Source: Bacteroidetes bacterium UBA7662
GTDB taxonomy: Bacteria > Bacteroidota > Bacteroidia > UBA7662
Assembly: GCA_002483345.1 (NCBI GenBank)
Contig: DLHS01000018.1
Location: forward strand, 1 to 64,000
Length of the DNA: 64,000 nucleotides
Reading direction: 5' to 3'
A program made the position numbers and the translations under genes. The first letter of the stretch is position 1; each line of letters starts with the position of its first letter. The notes beneath the pieces were generated by a model that worked only from the letters and a program-made list of their open reading frames with translations, did no database searches and was not told where the DNA came from. Positions 1-9,824 of this stretch are shown one piece after another.

Positions 1-3000
1 TACCCATACGTAGCTCGCATTAGCAGCCTGGCCAGAGATTGTAAAGCCATTCACAGTTATGGCAGTATCTACCGTAGTAACTGCGAGCTGAATGGTAATC
101 AAAGAATCACAGGATATTCCTGAAATTAGTCTGGTGTAGGTACCTGCTGTTGTATAAAGCTGCCCTGCAAAGCTAAAGCTGCTGCCATGACAGATAGTAG
201 CATTGATGGTACGTGTTGGTGACAGGCTTGTATCGATACTCAAAGTGAGCGCTACTGCCGAATCACAACCGAAGCTGTTCTGGAAGGTGTGGTTGTAAGT
301 GCCTGCCGTTGTTAGCGTTTGACCGCCGAAATTATATGCCCCACCAGGACATATACTGGCTGTAGTTGTGATAGTATGTATCGGATTTAAACTCAGGGTG
401 AGGGTTACCACAGAATCACAACCAAAACTGTTCTGGAAGGTGTGGTTAAAAGTACCTGCCGTAGTAAGCGTTTGCCCGCCAAAGCTGTAACTGCCACCTG
501 GGCAAATGCTGGCGGTGGCTGTGTTGTTGTGCGCTGGATTCACACTCAGGGTAAGGGTAATTACCGAATCACAACCATTGAGTGATAACAATGTATCACG
601 GTATGTACCTGCTGTGGTCAGTTGCTGACCAGCGAAGCTGTAACTGCTGCCCGGACAAATAGCTGCTGAAAGGCTGCTGGTAAGTATAGAATTAAGGGTA
701 AGGGTGAGCGTTACCACCGAATCACAATTGGCTGAAGTATTAAAGGTGTGGTTGTAGGTACCGGCTGTAGTTAATTGCTGGGTGCCGAAAGTGTAACTAT
801 CCCCTGCACAAATAGCCACAGCGGTTTGTACCGAATCTCCCTGCACCTGTAAAGTCAGTATGGCTACCGAATCACAACCTGCAGTATTGGTGAAACTGGC
901 ATAATAAGTACCAGCTGTACTCAGCTGTTGCCCGCCAAAAGTATAATTGGTTCCACGGCAGATGGTAGCCGTTTGTGGTACGGAATCAGGGGTAATTATT
1001 GATAATGTAAGGTTTACAGTAGAATCACAACCCCCATTACCAGCAGCAAAGGTGTGGTTGTATGTACCTGAATTGGACAAGATTTGTGTTCCGAAAGTAA
1101 AACTGCTACCGGCACAGATACTTACAGCTGCCGGAACAAAGGCAATCTGGCAAAACTCATGTGCACCGATGGCAGGTGTTGTCAACGAACGAACATAACC
1201 GTTGATGTCGTGGGTGATGCCAGCTATCGGCTTGCCAGCGTTTCTTAAAGGAGAAGTAATACTGGGAAACAACTCCGAGCCGGTGTAAAGCGGATCACTT
1301 TGGAAGGAGTTGCTATCGAGGCTAAACGCAGTTTGCCAATCAGATAAGCTGTTGTAGATAGTGGCCGGGAGGTTGATACGTGCAAAATCAACAGCTGTTG
1401 GAAAATAGTAATTGTTGTTGCTACATTCCATAACTAAAGTACGGTTGGGATGAGACACGTACCAGCTTCTCATATTAGCAGGAGTGGTACCCGTAACATG
1501 AAGGCTGTTGTTCTTAAATTTCAACCCTGCAACGGAAATTGAACTGGAAGTGCCTCCTGTCAAATAAAAAGCGCCATTTTGGGTAGTAGCCGAGCTAGTA
1601 ACCTGGATTTTGAAGGAATTGTGATATACTTCAGCATAGTCGAGACCTCCTGTTGCACTGCTTGCGAAACGTATTGCATGAGGCGCGGTATGTGTTAGGG
1701 ACACATCTACAGAATTATTAAAAATAAAGTTGATCGGTTGCAATGTATCTCCGGAAAAATTAGACAGGAATAGTCCGGCTTGTCCAAAAAGACCTGAAAT
1801 TGTGTTGTTTGAAATAGTAAAACGGGTCGCATGGGTAAGATTGATACCGTGGCCATTACCTACAACCGTCATATTTTGATTGTCAATATGATTTTGGTCT
1901 ATGGTGATTCTGTCAGAATGTATACTGGTTGATTCCCCTTGTAAATAGATGGGCGTCAGGTAGATATCCGTGAAGGTATTATCAACGATATGAATGTTTG
2001 AACGTATACCATCTCCAGTTCCAAAAACACCATAATAACCGTCTTTGAATTGATTGCTGGAAATAGTCACACTATCACTGTTGCCTTGAACAGTTATTAA
2101 ACGGTTATTATCTGAAATACTAGCTGTTTCTCCTTTAAATACACAATTAGTAATTTTTATTTTGAAACAATCCTCTATATTAATTGCGTCTCGTATATCA
2201 GTAGGCGGAAGCGTGTCGAGGAAACTAATTTTATCAATATGTATGTTTGATGCTCCTTTGAATGTAAAACTCGCTCCACTTGTATTGCCACCAAAAACAA
2301 TGTCATTTGCATTACCTGTTTGAGATGTAATGGTAAGTCCATGAAGGTTGGCACCTGGTATGAACCCGAATTTATAACTCCCGTTGTATTGACCGGATGC
2401 AAGCAAAAGTCGAACCGGAGCGCCTAAACCGGCACAGGCCAGAGCAGTCATGGCATCTGCCAGGCTGTTAAAATCAGCCGAAATACCCCCGACTGTATAA
2501 TCCCCAGCCATGGCCAAACAAAAATATTTAACCATAGTATCGTTGGCCGGATTAAGGTCCGGGCCACTTCCGTTGGGATTGCGGGCCCATACTTTTAAGG
2601 TAAAACCCTGATTGGGTATTGTAATCGGAACGTTGAAAGTAAAAGTGTCCGTCTCGCCTCTATATAAGAGACCATTCCAAGAGGCAATAATTGGAGGCTG
2701 ATTATCCAGCATATAACCAACCTCTGCCGATGTAAGTGAATCTACCCCGTCATTATAGATTAGGAGGCTTACAATGCTGGTCTGGCCAGTCACAGGCAAG
2801 GGCAAAACAGGCTCATTTATGATGCAGCCAACGTCTTTATCATGTACCTTGTATTTGGCAAGATATATATCAGCATTACCAACTGCTTCTAATAATTCAA
2901 CCCGTGGACCAGGGTCGAAATCTATTGTTTCCCTAAAGGAACCTACCATATATATATCATCAGAAAATCCTATTGAAAATGCTGAACCAGATATCCCTCC

Positions 3001-4284
3001 TGTTCCGGAAAGGCCATTAGCCCATAGATAATTTCCTTGTGAATCATACTTTGCCAAAAATGCCCCGGAAGCTATATTTGATATAAGATTAGCTACTCCT
3101 GCACCCGGATTAAAATCAGCAGTTCCATTAAAGTACCCGGTTATATATATACTTCCCTGAATGTCCAATGCAATTACATTCGACTGGTCGGCCAAGTTAG
3201 ACCCTACACTTTTTGCCCATAGATAATTCCCCTGAGCATCATATTTGGCAAAGAAAATATCGGAACCACCAACAGATATCATCAGGTCTGAAATGCCGCT
3301 ATCCGGGTTAAAATCAACAGTATCGTTAAAAAGACCCGTTATATAAATATTTCCGTTTAAATCCAGAACAATATCTCTTGCTATATTAGAATTAGGACCT
3401 GTTCCAACCAAACTCTTTGCCCATAAATAATCTCCCTGAGCGTCATATTTGGCGAGAAAGACATCAATCCCTGCAGAACTTAAGTTAGAGATTCCGACGC
3501 CTGGATCAAAATCAACCACAAGGCCAAATTGCCCTGTCACATATATATTCCCGACCTGGTCTTGTTCTATTCCATATGCTACATCAGATCCATTACCTCC
3601 AATACTTTTTGCCCAAGAATAATTACCCTGTGCATCATACCTGGCTAAAAAAAGGTCAAGGGAATTTCCGGTTGCGCTCAAAGTTGCTGAGCCGGGTCCC
3701 GTATCAAAGTCAGTAGCACCCCGATGCTCTCCAGCGATATAAATTGAGCCTAATCCATCAACTAAAATATCATTAATGTAAACACTAGTTGTACTTCCAA
3801 TGCCGGCTGCCCAAATATAATTTCCCGCAGAATCATATTTTGCAATAAAAACATTTGCTATTCCAGATGAGCTAAGAACATCAGATCCAGATGGGTCAGG
3901 ATTAAAATCCACAGAATTTTGGAATAATCCTGTTACATAAACATTCCCGCTATTATCAAGGATTAGCCGGTTACCGATATCAGTACCAGTACTCCCTATA
4001 TTTTTGGCCCAGATTAAACTACCCGAAGGATTATATTTTGCTAAATAAATATCCTCGCTACCATTAGAAACCAATAACATGGCTCCGGAATCAGGGTCAA
4101 AGTCAACTGATTCCCGAAAATAACCGGTTGTATACAAATTGCCTGATGCATCCAGGGCAATTGCATATCCTAAATCAAAGCCCGTCCCCCCCATACCTTT
4201 CGCCCAAAAATTCTGTGCATATGCACCGCCGGATACAATAAGCAACAGGCCGATAAATAAAAAATTCAGGTAGCTAATTTTCAT
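1..4284 (-). CDS. Giant secreted multidomain repeat protein (C-terminus beyond window)
   Basis: The frame is open from the ATG at 4284 to the left edge (1428 codons, no stop), so the C-terminus is missing. Residues 1-24 are a signal peptide ending in AYA before Gln. About seven SBBP-type beta-propeller units of roughly 65 residues follow (about 25-490), each carrying a version of AKYDxxGxYxWAK and xDFxPG. Then comes a CARDB-like Ig domain (about 490-588), a right-handed beta-helix-like region rich in Asn/Ile/Ser (about 590-1015), and seven tandem units of about 51 residues (about 1040-1395), each with a version of ICxGxxYxFGGQxLTTAGTY and CDSVVTLTL. Such layouts are common in large surface adhesins of Bacteroidota; a T9SS sorting domain is expected past the edge but not seen. 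Adhesin or surface-display function is inference. Confidence 0.85.
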   Translation of the reverse strand, partial: MKISYLNFLFIGLLLIVSGGAYAQNFWAKGMGGTGFDLGYAIALDASGNLYTTGYFRESVDFDPDSGAMLLVSNGSEDIYLAKYNPSGSLIWAKNIGSTGTDIGNRLILDNSGNVYVTGLFQNSVDFNPDPSGSDVLSSSGIANVFIAKYDSAGNYIWAAGIGSTTSVYINDILVDGLGSIYIAGEHRGATDFDTGPGSATLSATGNSLDLFLARYDAQGNYSWAKSIGGNGSDVAYGIEQDQVGNIYVTGQFGLVVDFDPGVGISNLSSAGIDVFLAKYDAQGDYLWAKSLVGTGPNSNIARDIVLDLNGNIYITGLFNDTVDFNPDSGISDLMISVGGSDIFFAKYDAQGNYLWAKSVGSNLADQSNVIALDIQGSIYITGYFNGTADFNPGAGVANLISNIASGAFLAKYDSQGNYLWANGLSGTGGISGSAFSIGFSDDIYMVGSFRETIDFDPGPRVELLEAVGNADIYLAKYKVHDKDVGCIINEPVLPLPVTGQTSIVSLLIYNDGVDSLTSAEVGYMLDNQPPIIASWNGLLYRGETDTFTFNVPITIPNQGFTLKVWARNPNGSGPDLNPANDTMVKYFCLAMAGDYTVGGISADFNSLADAMTALACAGLGAPVRLLLASGQYNGSYKFGFIPGANLHGLTITSQTGNANDIVFGGNTSGASFTFKGASNIHIDKISFLDTLPPTDIRDAINIEDCFKIKITNCVFKGETASISDNNRLITVQGNSDSVTISSNQFKDGYYGVFGTGDGIRSNIHIVDNTFTDIYLTPIYLQGESTSIHSDRITIDQNHIDNQNMTVVGNGHGINLTHATRFTISNNTISGLFGQAGLFLSNFSGDTLQPINFIFNNSVDVSLTHTAPHAIRFASSATGGLDYAEVYHNSFKIQVTSSATTQNGAFYLTGGTSSSISVAGLKFKNNSLHVTGTTPANMRSWYVSHPNRTLVMECSNNNYYFPTAVDFARINLPATIYNSLSDWQTAFSLDSNSFQSDPLYTGSELFPSITSPLRNAGKPIAGITHDINGYVRSLTTPAIGAHEFCQIAFVPAAVSICAGSSFTFGTQILSNSGTYNHTFAAGNGGCDSTVNLTLSIITPDSVPQTATICRGTNYTFGGQQLSTAGTYYASFTNTAGCDSVAILTLQVQGDSVQTAVAICAGDSYTFGTQQLTTAGTYNHTFNTSANCDSVVTLTLTLNSILTSSLSAAICPGSSYSFAGQQLTTAGTYRDTLLSLNGCDSVITLTLSVNPAHNNTATASICPGGSYSFGGQTLTTAGTFNHTFQNSFGCDSVVTLTLSLNPIHTITTTASICPGGAYNFGGQTLTTAGTYNHTFQNSFGCDSAVALTLSIDTSLSPTRTINATICHGSSFSFAGQLYTTAGTYTRLISGISCDSLITIQLAVTTVDTAITVNGFTISGQAANASYVWV

Positions 4285-4346
4285 AATAAGTAGGTTTTAT
4301 AAATTCAGAAAAGCCATTCGCTGCAATCGTCAGACAATGGTTATTT

Positions 4347-4402
4347 CAAATGTAGTCTGCCCCGGGTGGCAGACATAATTCAAGAGTATACAAAAAGTAT
4401 AC
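4347..4402 (-). promoter_or_regulatory. Promoter and two inverted repeats upstream of the giant protein gene
   Basis: Read on the minus strand, TACATTTG (4354-4347) matches the Bacteroidota -7 consensus TAnnTTTG, about 60 nt before the ATG. Directly upstream lies a perfect inverted repeat GTCTGCC-6 nt-GGCAGAC (4355-4374), filling the spacer where the -33 box should be. A second one, GTATAC-5 nt-GTATAC, lies at 4386-4402. No TTTG is seen at -33, which would fit a promoter that needs an activator. The operator role is inferred from position and symmetry only. Confidence 0.5.
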
Positions 4403-4591
4403 AAACTAACTATTTGACATACAGGGCTTTTAGTTTTGAATCGCTTTGTGCGAATAAAAAACTAAGTGCATACATGACATTGCTGTGACGTCATGGCCAC
4501 TGGTCAATTTAAATCCGGTAAAAAATCGAGGGGTAACGACAGCGTAAGGGCTAAAAATACCCCAACACTTATGCCACAGACATCCTGGTTT
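4403..4591. other. Rest of gap between regulator and giant gene
   Basis: No credible gene. On the minus strand a weak GGGGTA/TACCCC pairing followed by a T-run near 4525-4580 could be a poor terminator for the regulator gene. Apart from the operator-like repeats listed separately I see nothing else here. Confidence 0.4.
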
Positions 4592-6397
4592 TCAGACATA
4601 ACCGGCCTGGTAGAGCCCCGCATACGGAGCAACACCGCTACCTTGCTCTTCCAGTTTGGCAATGAGGTTGATGATGTCTTTACTTTTACTAAGTCCCAGT
4701 TTATCTCTTACCCGTTGCCGTGTCTGAAATACAGACCGGGGTGCAATCCCCAGCATGGCAGCTATCTCAGGTACCGATAAATTAAGTTTAATCAATACCA
4801 GAAAACGGAGTTCCGCCACGGTAAGGTCGGGATATTCCTGCTGCAACATTCCTGTAAATCCAGGGTGCACTTTTTCAAACAGGCGTTTGAATTCTATCCA
4901 GTCTTGTTCTGTGAGAATAACAGCAGCATGTAATTGATCCAGCAATTTGGTCTTTACCGGGTGTGCACTTTGGCTGTCGGAAATGTCCACTCGTTCCCGA
5001 AGTTGTTCAATGAGCCGGTTTTTTTTTCTTACATCCTCAATAAAGTGTTTAAGCTTATTGCGATAGTTATTCACCTGCTCCTCTGCTTTGTGTTGCTCCC
5101 ATTCTGCCTTTTGTTTCTCAAGTTCAAGTATGCGCTGTTTCCTTCGTTGCCGCATCCGAAGACTGTACAACATACCCATGAGTGAAATGATGGTCATGCC
5201 CGAAATAATCCAACTGGCATTTCGAATGGCCCTTTGGCGGCTGTTTTCCTTTTCGAACACTGCTTTTTCGGCCATATAATTCTCAGCCGATACCTGTGCT
5301 TCCAGATTGGCAAGCATATGGGCATCTTTCTCACGAGTGAGGCTGTCATTAACCACCAAAAAGGAATCGAGATAAAGGGTTGTCCGGGAATAGTCCTTTT
5401 TTGCCTGATAGTATCGGGCACTTTGTTCATAATAACCAGATAGAATGGTGTATTTATTAAGTTTATGTGCTTGTATAAGGGATCTGAGCGCTGTTCTATG
5501 TTCATTGGCAGCAGCTAAATCGTTTAATCCGATTTCTATTTCCAACATTCGGGTAAGCACCGTACTTAAACAATCCCAGCATCCAAACTGGGTGTTCAGC
5601 CGATATGCTTCCTGCAGTAGTTTTTTGGCCTTTCCGAATTCTTTTTTTTCGGTATATACCGTGCCGATATTCGCTTTAACCTTAGCCATTGCGACACTGT
5701 CCTGAAGTTCTTCGCTTATCACAAGTGATTTTTGAAAATAATGAAGTGCTTTATCATAAACTTCTTTCGACTTCCAGTTCAACGCCAATTGGTTGTAGAT
5801 AACAGCGTGCCCCTTTTTGTCAGCATCACCATACTTCAGAGCAGCTTCCAGGTAATAAATACTTCTGTCGTAGTTGGAGAACAAACGATAAGCCTCGGCA
5901 AGCCAAACCAATACGCGGTGAACCTTCGGAAAGTTCTCATAACCGGTTTCTTTCAATATTTTATCCCCACGCAACATATAACCGAGACCTTCAGCCTTTT
6001 TACCGGTTACCAGCAATTCATAGCCCAGTATGTTGGAGATGATGATTACTTCATCACTTATATGGTAACGCTCAGCCAATTCAAGCCCTTTTTGGAAATG
6101 GGCTATAGACTTTGGGGCAATCATATCCGTGGCCAGGTTGGTAAAGTATGCTCCTCTGTAAAAATGGGATGCAATTTCCATCCTTTCATCCCGGTGTTTG
6201 ACAGCGGATTGCTCCAGCGTATCTAATATTAGAAATATTTTCGCACTGTCAAGTGTACTATACAAGGGGCCTATAATCTTTACCGATGCAGCCTTCCGCT
6301 TTTCCTCCGGCAACTCAAAAAGTTTATCCCACACACCCGCCCGGGCCGAAACCGAAGTCAACAGCAGCCAAACAACTATGTGCAAAGCCTTTCGCAT
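4592..6397 (-). CDS. Membrane-spanning TPR regulator with C-terminal HTH
   Basis: 601 residues. An N-terminal signal sequence (about 1-20) precedes a helical region of tetratricopeptide-like repeats (about 40-350). A single transmembrane segment (about 395-414) is followed by a basic stretch and a coiled coil (about 415-475). A C-terminal helix-turn-helix resembling LuxR/sigma-4 types occupies about 526-570 (LSVPEIAAMLGIAPRSVF). The order implies periplasmic TPRs and a cytoplasmic DNA-binding domain, i.e. a one-component transmembrane regulator, a type common in Bacteroidota. It lies 307 bp upstream of, and in the same direction as, the giant secreted protein gene and may control it; that link is inferred from proximity. 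Ligand unknown. Confidence 0.8.
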   Translation of the reverse strand: MRKALHIVVWLLLTSVSARAGVWDKLFELPEEKRKAASVKIIGPLYSTLDSAKIFLILDTLEQSAVKHRDERMEIASHFYRGAYFTNLATDMIAPKSIAHFQKGLELAERYHISDEVIIISNILGYELLVTGKKAEGLGYMLRGDKILKETGYENFPKVHRVLVWLAEAYRLFSNYDRSIYYLEAALKYGDADKKGHAVIYNQLALNWKSKEVYDKALHYFQKSLVISEELQDSVAMAKVKANIGTVYTEKKEFGKAKKLLQEAYRLNTQFGCWDCLSTVLTRMLEIEIGLNDLAAANEHRTALRSLIQAHKLNKYTILSGYYEQSARYYQAKKDYSRTTLYLDSFLVVNDSLTREKDAHMLANLEAQVSAENYMAEKAVFEKENSRQRAIRNASWIISGMTIISLMGMLYSLRMRQRRKQRILELEKQKAEWEQHKAEEQVNNYRNKLKHFIEDVRKKNRLIEQLRERVDISDSQSAHPVKTKLLDQLHAAVILTEQDWIEFKRLFEKVHPGFTGMLQQEYPDLTVAELRFLVLIKLNLSVPEIAAMLGIAPRSVFQTRQRVRDKLGLSKSKDIINLIAKLEEQGSGVAPYAGLYQAGYV

Positions 6398-6533
6398 ATT
6401 TGAATATACGCATATTCCCCAAAGCGGGCAATTACGTTGGTTTTAAGGGGTTTAGCTTAGAATAAACAAATAAGGAATTTTCAGGTAGGTTTTGAAATGG
6501 GGCAGGTAATAGTTATGTCAAAGCACGTCTTTC
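6398..6533. other. Upstream region of TPR-HTH regulator gene
   Basis: Non-coding gap that should contain the regulator's promoter. No clean TAnnTTTG box was found. The rest of the gap up to 6769 is filled by a palindromic element and the secDF terminator, annotated separately. Confidence 0.4.
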
Positions 6534-6710
6534 AGACATCGAGAGGGCGAGAGGCGAGAGAGCGAGACTGGCTTTCCTTGCTGCTTTGGCCTGGTGGCTT
6601 TTAACGCAGCGTAAACGGAGTTTCGGGAGTTACACGGCGTCAGGGAAAGCCCTCAACAGCGCCGCAGGTACAAAAGTCTCGCCCTCTCGCCTCTCGAAAT
6701 CTCAATGTCT
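6534..6710. repeat. Palindromic element, family A copy 1 (GCGAGA-rich arms)
   Basis: Two 36-nt arms in inverted orientation (6534-6569 and 6675-6710) match at 31 of 36 positions. Each begins AGACAT and contains CGAGAGGCGAGAG. A nested 8-bp pair, GGCTTTCC/GGAAAGCC (6570-6577, 6644-6651), extends the fold. No open frame is credible inside. The right end stops 2 nt from the T-tract of the secDF terminator. A second copy is at 44000-44113 and a half copy near 14844. It looks like a non-autonomous, MITE- or REP-like element. Confidence 0.75.
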
Positions 6711-6712
6711 GC

Positions 6713-6749
6713 AAAAAAAAAAGCGGCTGCCCAAACCGGACAGCCGCTT
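6713..6749 (-). terminator. Intrinsic terminator of secDF
   Basis: On the minus strand a perfect 9-bp stem AAGCGGCTG/CAGCCGCTT with an 11-nt loop is followed by a run of about ten T. It lies 20 bp past the secDF stop codon. Confidence 0.9.
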
Positions 6750-6769
6750 CTGTAAAGTGATAAAGTTGC

Positions 6770-9748
6770 TTATTTCTTCTTTTTAAGCAGTTTTCCCGAA
6801 TCAAGCACTACCGCCGACGCGATGAAAATAGAAGAATAGGTACCCGCAATCAAACCAATCAGCAAGGCGAATGTGAAGCCTTTGATGACCTCTCCGCCAA
6901 ACAGGAAGAGCACCAGCACCACAATGATGGTGGTAGCGGCTGTAATGATTGTACGGCTGAAAGTGCTGTTTATGGCACTATTGATCACTGTTTCGTCATC
7001 TTCTCCATGATGAAGTCCCAGGTACTCTCTCAATCGGTCAAACACAACCACAGTATCGTTGATCGAATAACCGATGATGGTAAGAATAGCCGCAATGAAA
7101 GCCTGATCTACTTCCATAGAGAATGGCATAACTTTCCATAGCAGAGAGAAGAGCGACAAGACAAACAATACGTCGTGTAACAATGAAAGTGCTGCTCCCA
7201 GCGAATACTGCCATTTGCGGAAACGAATGAGAATATAGGCAGCAATTACCAGGATGGAAATGATAATCGACATGATGGCGGAAGCTTTGATATCATCGGC
7301 GATGGTCGGTCCGACTTTCTGAGAGCTGAGAATCCGCTCCCCTTTGAAGGTCTCAAAATCAATTTTATTGGCCATGATGGTACTCAGACCTTCGTGCAGC
7401 TTCTGCTCCACTTCAATATCCGCTTCCGGCGTGTTCACGTCAATTTTGTAAGAAGTGGTTATTTTGAATTTATCAGCGGCACCAAAAGTTTTGACTTCAG
7501 GGGCTCCTTCAAAAAAGGGTGCAAGTGCCGACCGGATATCCGTTGAACGTTTGGACTCATCGAACTTGATTACATAACTGCGGCCGCCTTTGAAATCTAC
7601 GCCCTGGTTAAACCCGATAGTTGCCATGGAAATCAGACCTGCCAGAATAACTGCACCGGAGAACGCGTACCAGTATTTACGGCGTCCCAGGAAATTCACA
7701 TTCATATTTCCAAAGACCTTGTTACTCCAGGCAGTGCCAAAATTGATGGCCTTTTCACGGGCAACCTGCCAATCGATCAGCATACGGGTAATGAAGATGG
7801 CGCTGAAAAGAGAAGTGAGGATACCAATAATGAGGGTTGTGGCAAAACCACGGATCGGACCGGTACCGAATGAATAAAGAATGATACCTACCAGTAAAGT
7901 CGTGACGTTCGCATCGATGATGGAAGAATAGGCGTGTTTAAAACCATCGATAATGGCTTGTCGCATGGTCTTGCCCTTGGCAAGCTCTTCCCTGATCCGT
8001 TCAAAAATCAGCACGTTGGCATCTACCGACATACCAATGGTAAGTACGATACCTGCAATACCCGGTAAGGTCAGGACAGCCTGCAGAGACGCCAGCACAC
8101 CAAAAATGAAGAAGATATTGGCCAGCAAGGCAATGTTGGCAATAAGTCCGCCTTTGGCATAGTACGCCATCATAAAAATAACCACCAGCAACAAGCCGGC
8201 TACCATTGATATTACACCCGAGTTAATGGCCTCGGCACCCAGGCTTGGGCCTACAATGGCTTCTTCCACAATGCGTGCCGGAGCCGGAAGTTTACCTGCT
8301 TTCAGAATGTTAGCCAAATCTTTGGCCTCATCTGTCGTAAAGTTGCCCGAAATCGAAGACATACCACCTGATATCTCTCCTTTTACATTCGGATAAGAAT
8401 AAACATTGTCATCCAGCACGATGGCTATGCTGCGCTCTACGTTGTCGGCAGTGAGACGGCGCCATGTTTTGGCACCTTCAGCATTCATGGTCATGCTCAC
8501 TTCTACCTGTCCGAAATTGTCAATAGACTCCCGGGCATCCGTAATGACATCTCCTTCGAGTGGTGCACGGTTGTCGTTTGCGCGGGTTTTGATGGCTACG
8601 AGGTCGAGGAATTTATTGCCTTCGCCGCGACCTTTAACAGTCCACAACAAGCGGAGGTTGCGGGGCAACATCGCCTTTACTTCAGGGGATGCGAGCAGGG
8701 CATTTACCGCGGCTGTATCCCGGAAGCTGGCAGTACCCACTGCCGGGCCCTGTGCGGCACGGGTGGAGCCATCTTCGGCCTGAAACACCGCAGGCATCAG
8801 CACTGCAAACAAAGGGTTTTCAGCACGTGATTGCGCCGCATCCATACCACCGGTGGTATCGGTGCTGGCCTTTTCTGCCAGCTGACTGAGCAAATCGTCT
8901 GTTTTTTTGGTGGTGTCGGTGTTTGCAGCGGCTGTGCTGCTTACAGCCGTACTGTCTGTTCCTTTAGCCAGTTTGCTGCGATCACCCAGCATTTTGTTCA
9001 CTTCAAACAAACGTTCGATGATCTCACCAGCCTCGTATGTTTCCCAGAATTCGAGCTTAGCGGATCCCTGCAGGAGACGGCGTACGCGTTCAGGATTATC
9101 AACACCCGGCAACTCAATGATAATGCGGCCGGTACCCTGCTGCCGCTGGATATTGGGAGATGTCACCCCGAATTTATCAATACGGGTGCGGAGAATGTTG
9201 AAAGAACGGTCTATGGCACCTTCCGTCTCCACGCGAATCACCTCCATTACCTGGGCATTACTCGAATTGTAATCGATTTTACCCTGGTTTTCACGGGTAG
9301 CAAAGATGGCTGCGAGTTTTCCATTGGGTTCAATCTCCGAGAAGCTTTGTTCAAAGAGGGTTACAAAATCAAGCTGACTGCTGGCCTGACGCTGTGAGGC
9401 AAGTTCAAGGGCTTTGTTGAAGCTCGGATCTTTGCTGTAGTTGCTCAAGGCGCGTACTACATCTGTTACCGACACTTCCATCACCACGTTCATACCACCT
9501 TGCAGGTCAAGGCCGAGGTTAAGCTGCTGTTCTTTGGCCTGCTGATAGGTAAAACTGCGGATACCCAGGTTGTAAACCGTTACATCGGCAACGGAGTCAA
9601 GATAACGGCGTTCAGCAGCAGCATCACCTTTGGCATATGCTACGGCTTTTTTCTCTACACGGCTGGTTACCAGTGTAAAGGAGAGCTGGTACAAACATAC
9701 CAGCGCGAAGGCGATCACGAAAAAACGGACCATTCCTTTTGCTTTCAT
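6770..9748 (-). CDS. secDF: Fused protein translocase subunit SecDF
   Basis: 992 residues, a SecD-SecF fusion as usual in Bacteroidota. SecDF is an inner-membrane RND-type partner of SecYEG that uses the proton gradient to pull secreted proteins into the periplasm. The SecD half has an N-terminal membrane helix, the QLNLGLDLQGGMNVVMEV motif (about residue 75), a periplasmic domain with a low-complexity insert (about 255-330, Ala/Thr/Asp rich) and five C-terminal helices. The SecF half begins near residue 680 with its own first helix and NQGVDFKGGRSYVIKF, then the second helix set (GYSINDTVVVFDRLRE). It is transcribed alone with its own terminator and serves the signal-peptide proteins seen elsewhere in the window. 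Confidence 0.97.
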   Translation of the reverse strand: MKAKGMVRFFVIAFALVCLYQLSFTLVTSRVEKKAVAYAKGDAAAERRYLDSVADVTVYNLGIRSFTYQQAKEQQLNLGLDLQGGMNVVMEVSVTDVVRALSNYSKDPSFNKALELASQRQASSQLDFVTLFEQSFSEIEPNGKLAAIFATRENQGKIDYNSSNAQVMEVIRVETEGAIDRSFNILRTRIDKFGVTSPNIQRQQGTGRIIIELPGVDNPERVRRLLQGSAKLEFWETYEAGEIIERLFEVNKMLGDRSKLAKGTDSTAVSSTAAANTDTTKKTDDLLSQLAEKASTDTTGGMDAAQSRAENPLFAVLMPAVFQAEDGSTRAAQGPAVGTASFRDTAAVNALLASPEVKAMLPRNLRLLWTVKGRGEGNKFLDLVAIKTRANDNRAPLEGDVITDARESIDNFGQVEVSMTMNAEGAKTWRRLTADNVERSIAIVLDDNVYSYPNVKGEISGGMSSISGNFTTDEAKDLANILKAGKLPAPARIVEEAIVGPSLGAEAINSGVISMVAGLLLVVIFMMAYYAKGGLIANIALLANIFFIFGVLASLQAVLTLPGIAGIVLTIGMSVDANVLIFERIREELAKGKTMRQAIIDGFKHAYSSIIDANVTTLLVGIILYSFGTGPIRGFATTLIIGILTSLFSAIFITRMLIDWQVAREKAINFGTAWSNKVFGNMNVNFLGRRKYWYAFSGAVILAGLISMATIGFNQGVDFKGGRSYVIKFDESKRSTDIRSALAPFFEGAPEVKTFGAADKFKITTSYKIDVNTPEADIEVEQKLHEGLSTIMANKIDFETFKGERILSSQKVGPTIADDIKASAIMSIIISILVIAAYILIRFRKWQYSLGAALSLLHDVLFVLSLFSLLWKVMPFSMEVDQAFIAAILTIIGYSINDTVVVFDRLREYLGLHHGEDDETVINSAINSTFSRTIITAATTIIVVLVLFLFGGEVIKGFTFALLIGLIAGTYSSIFIASAVVLDSGKLLKKKK

Positions 9749-9824
9749 GGAATTAGGATTAAATGGATTTAAAATAAAATGAGGGAGACCTGAAATCGGT
9801 CGGATTTACGGAAAGCAGCTTTGC

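Noticed and set aside
106..1030. Evenly spaced repeats about 153 bp apart that could suggest a CRISPR or satellite array
   Set aside because: They are in frame, encode a 51-residue protein repeat and are too long and too divergent for CRISPR repeats.
6770..9748. SecD-SecF fusion as a novelty
   Set aside because: Fused SecDF is common in this phylum and in some Firmicutes.
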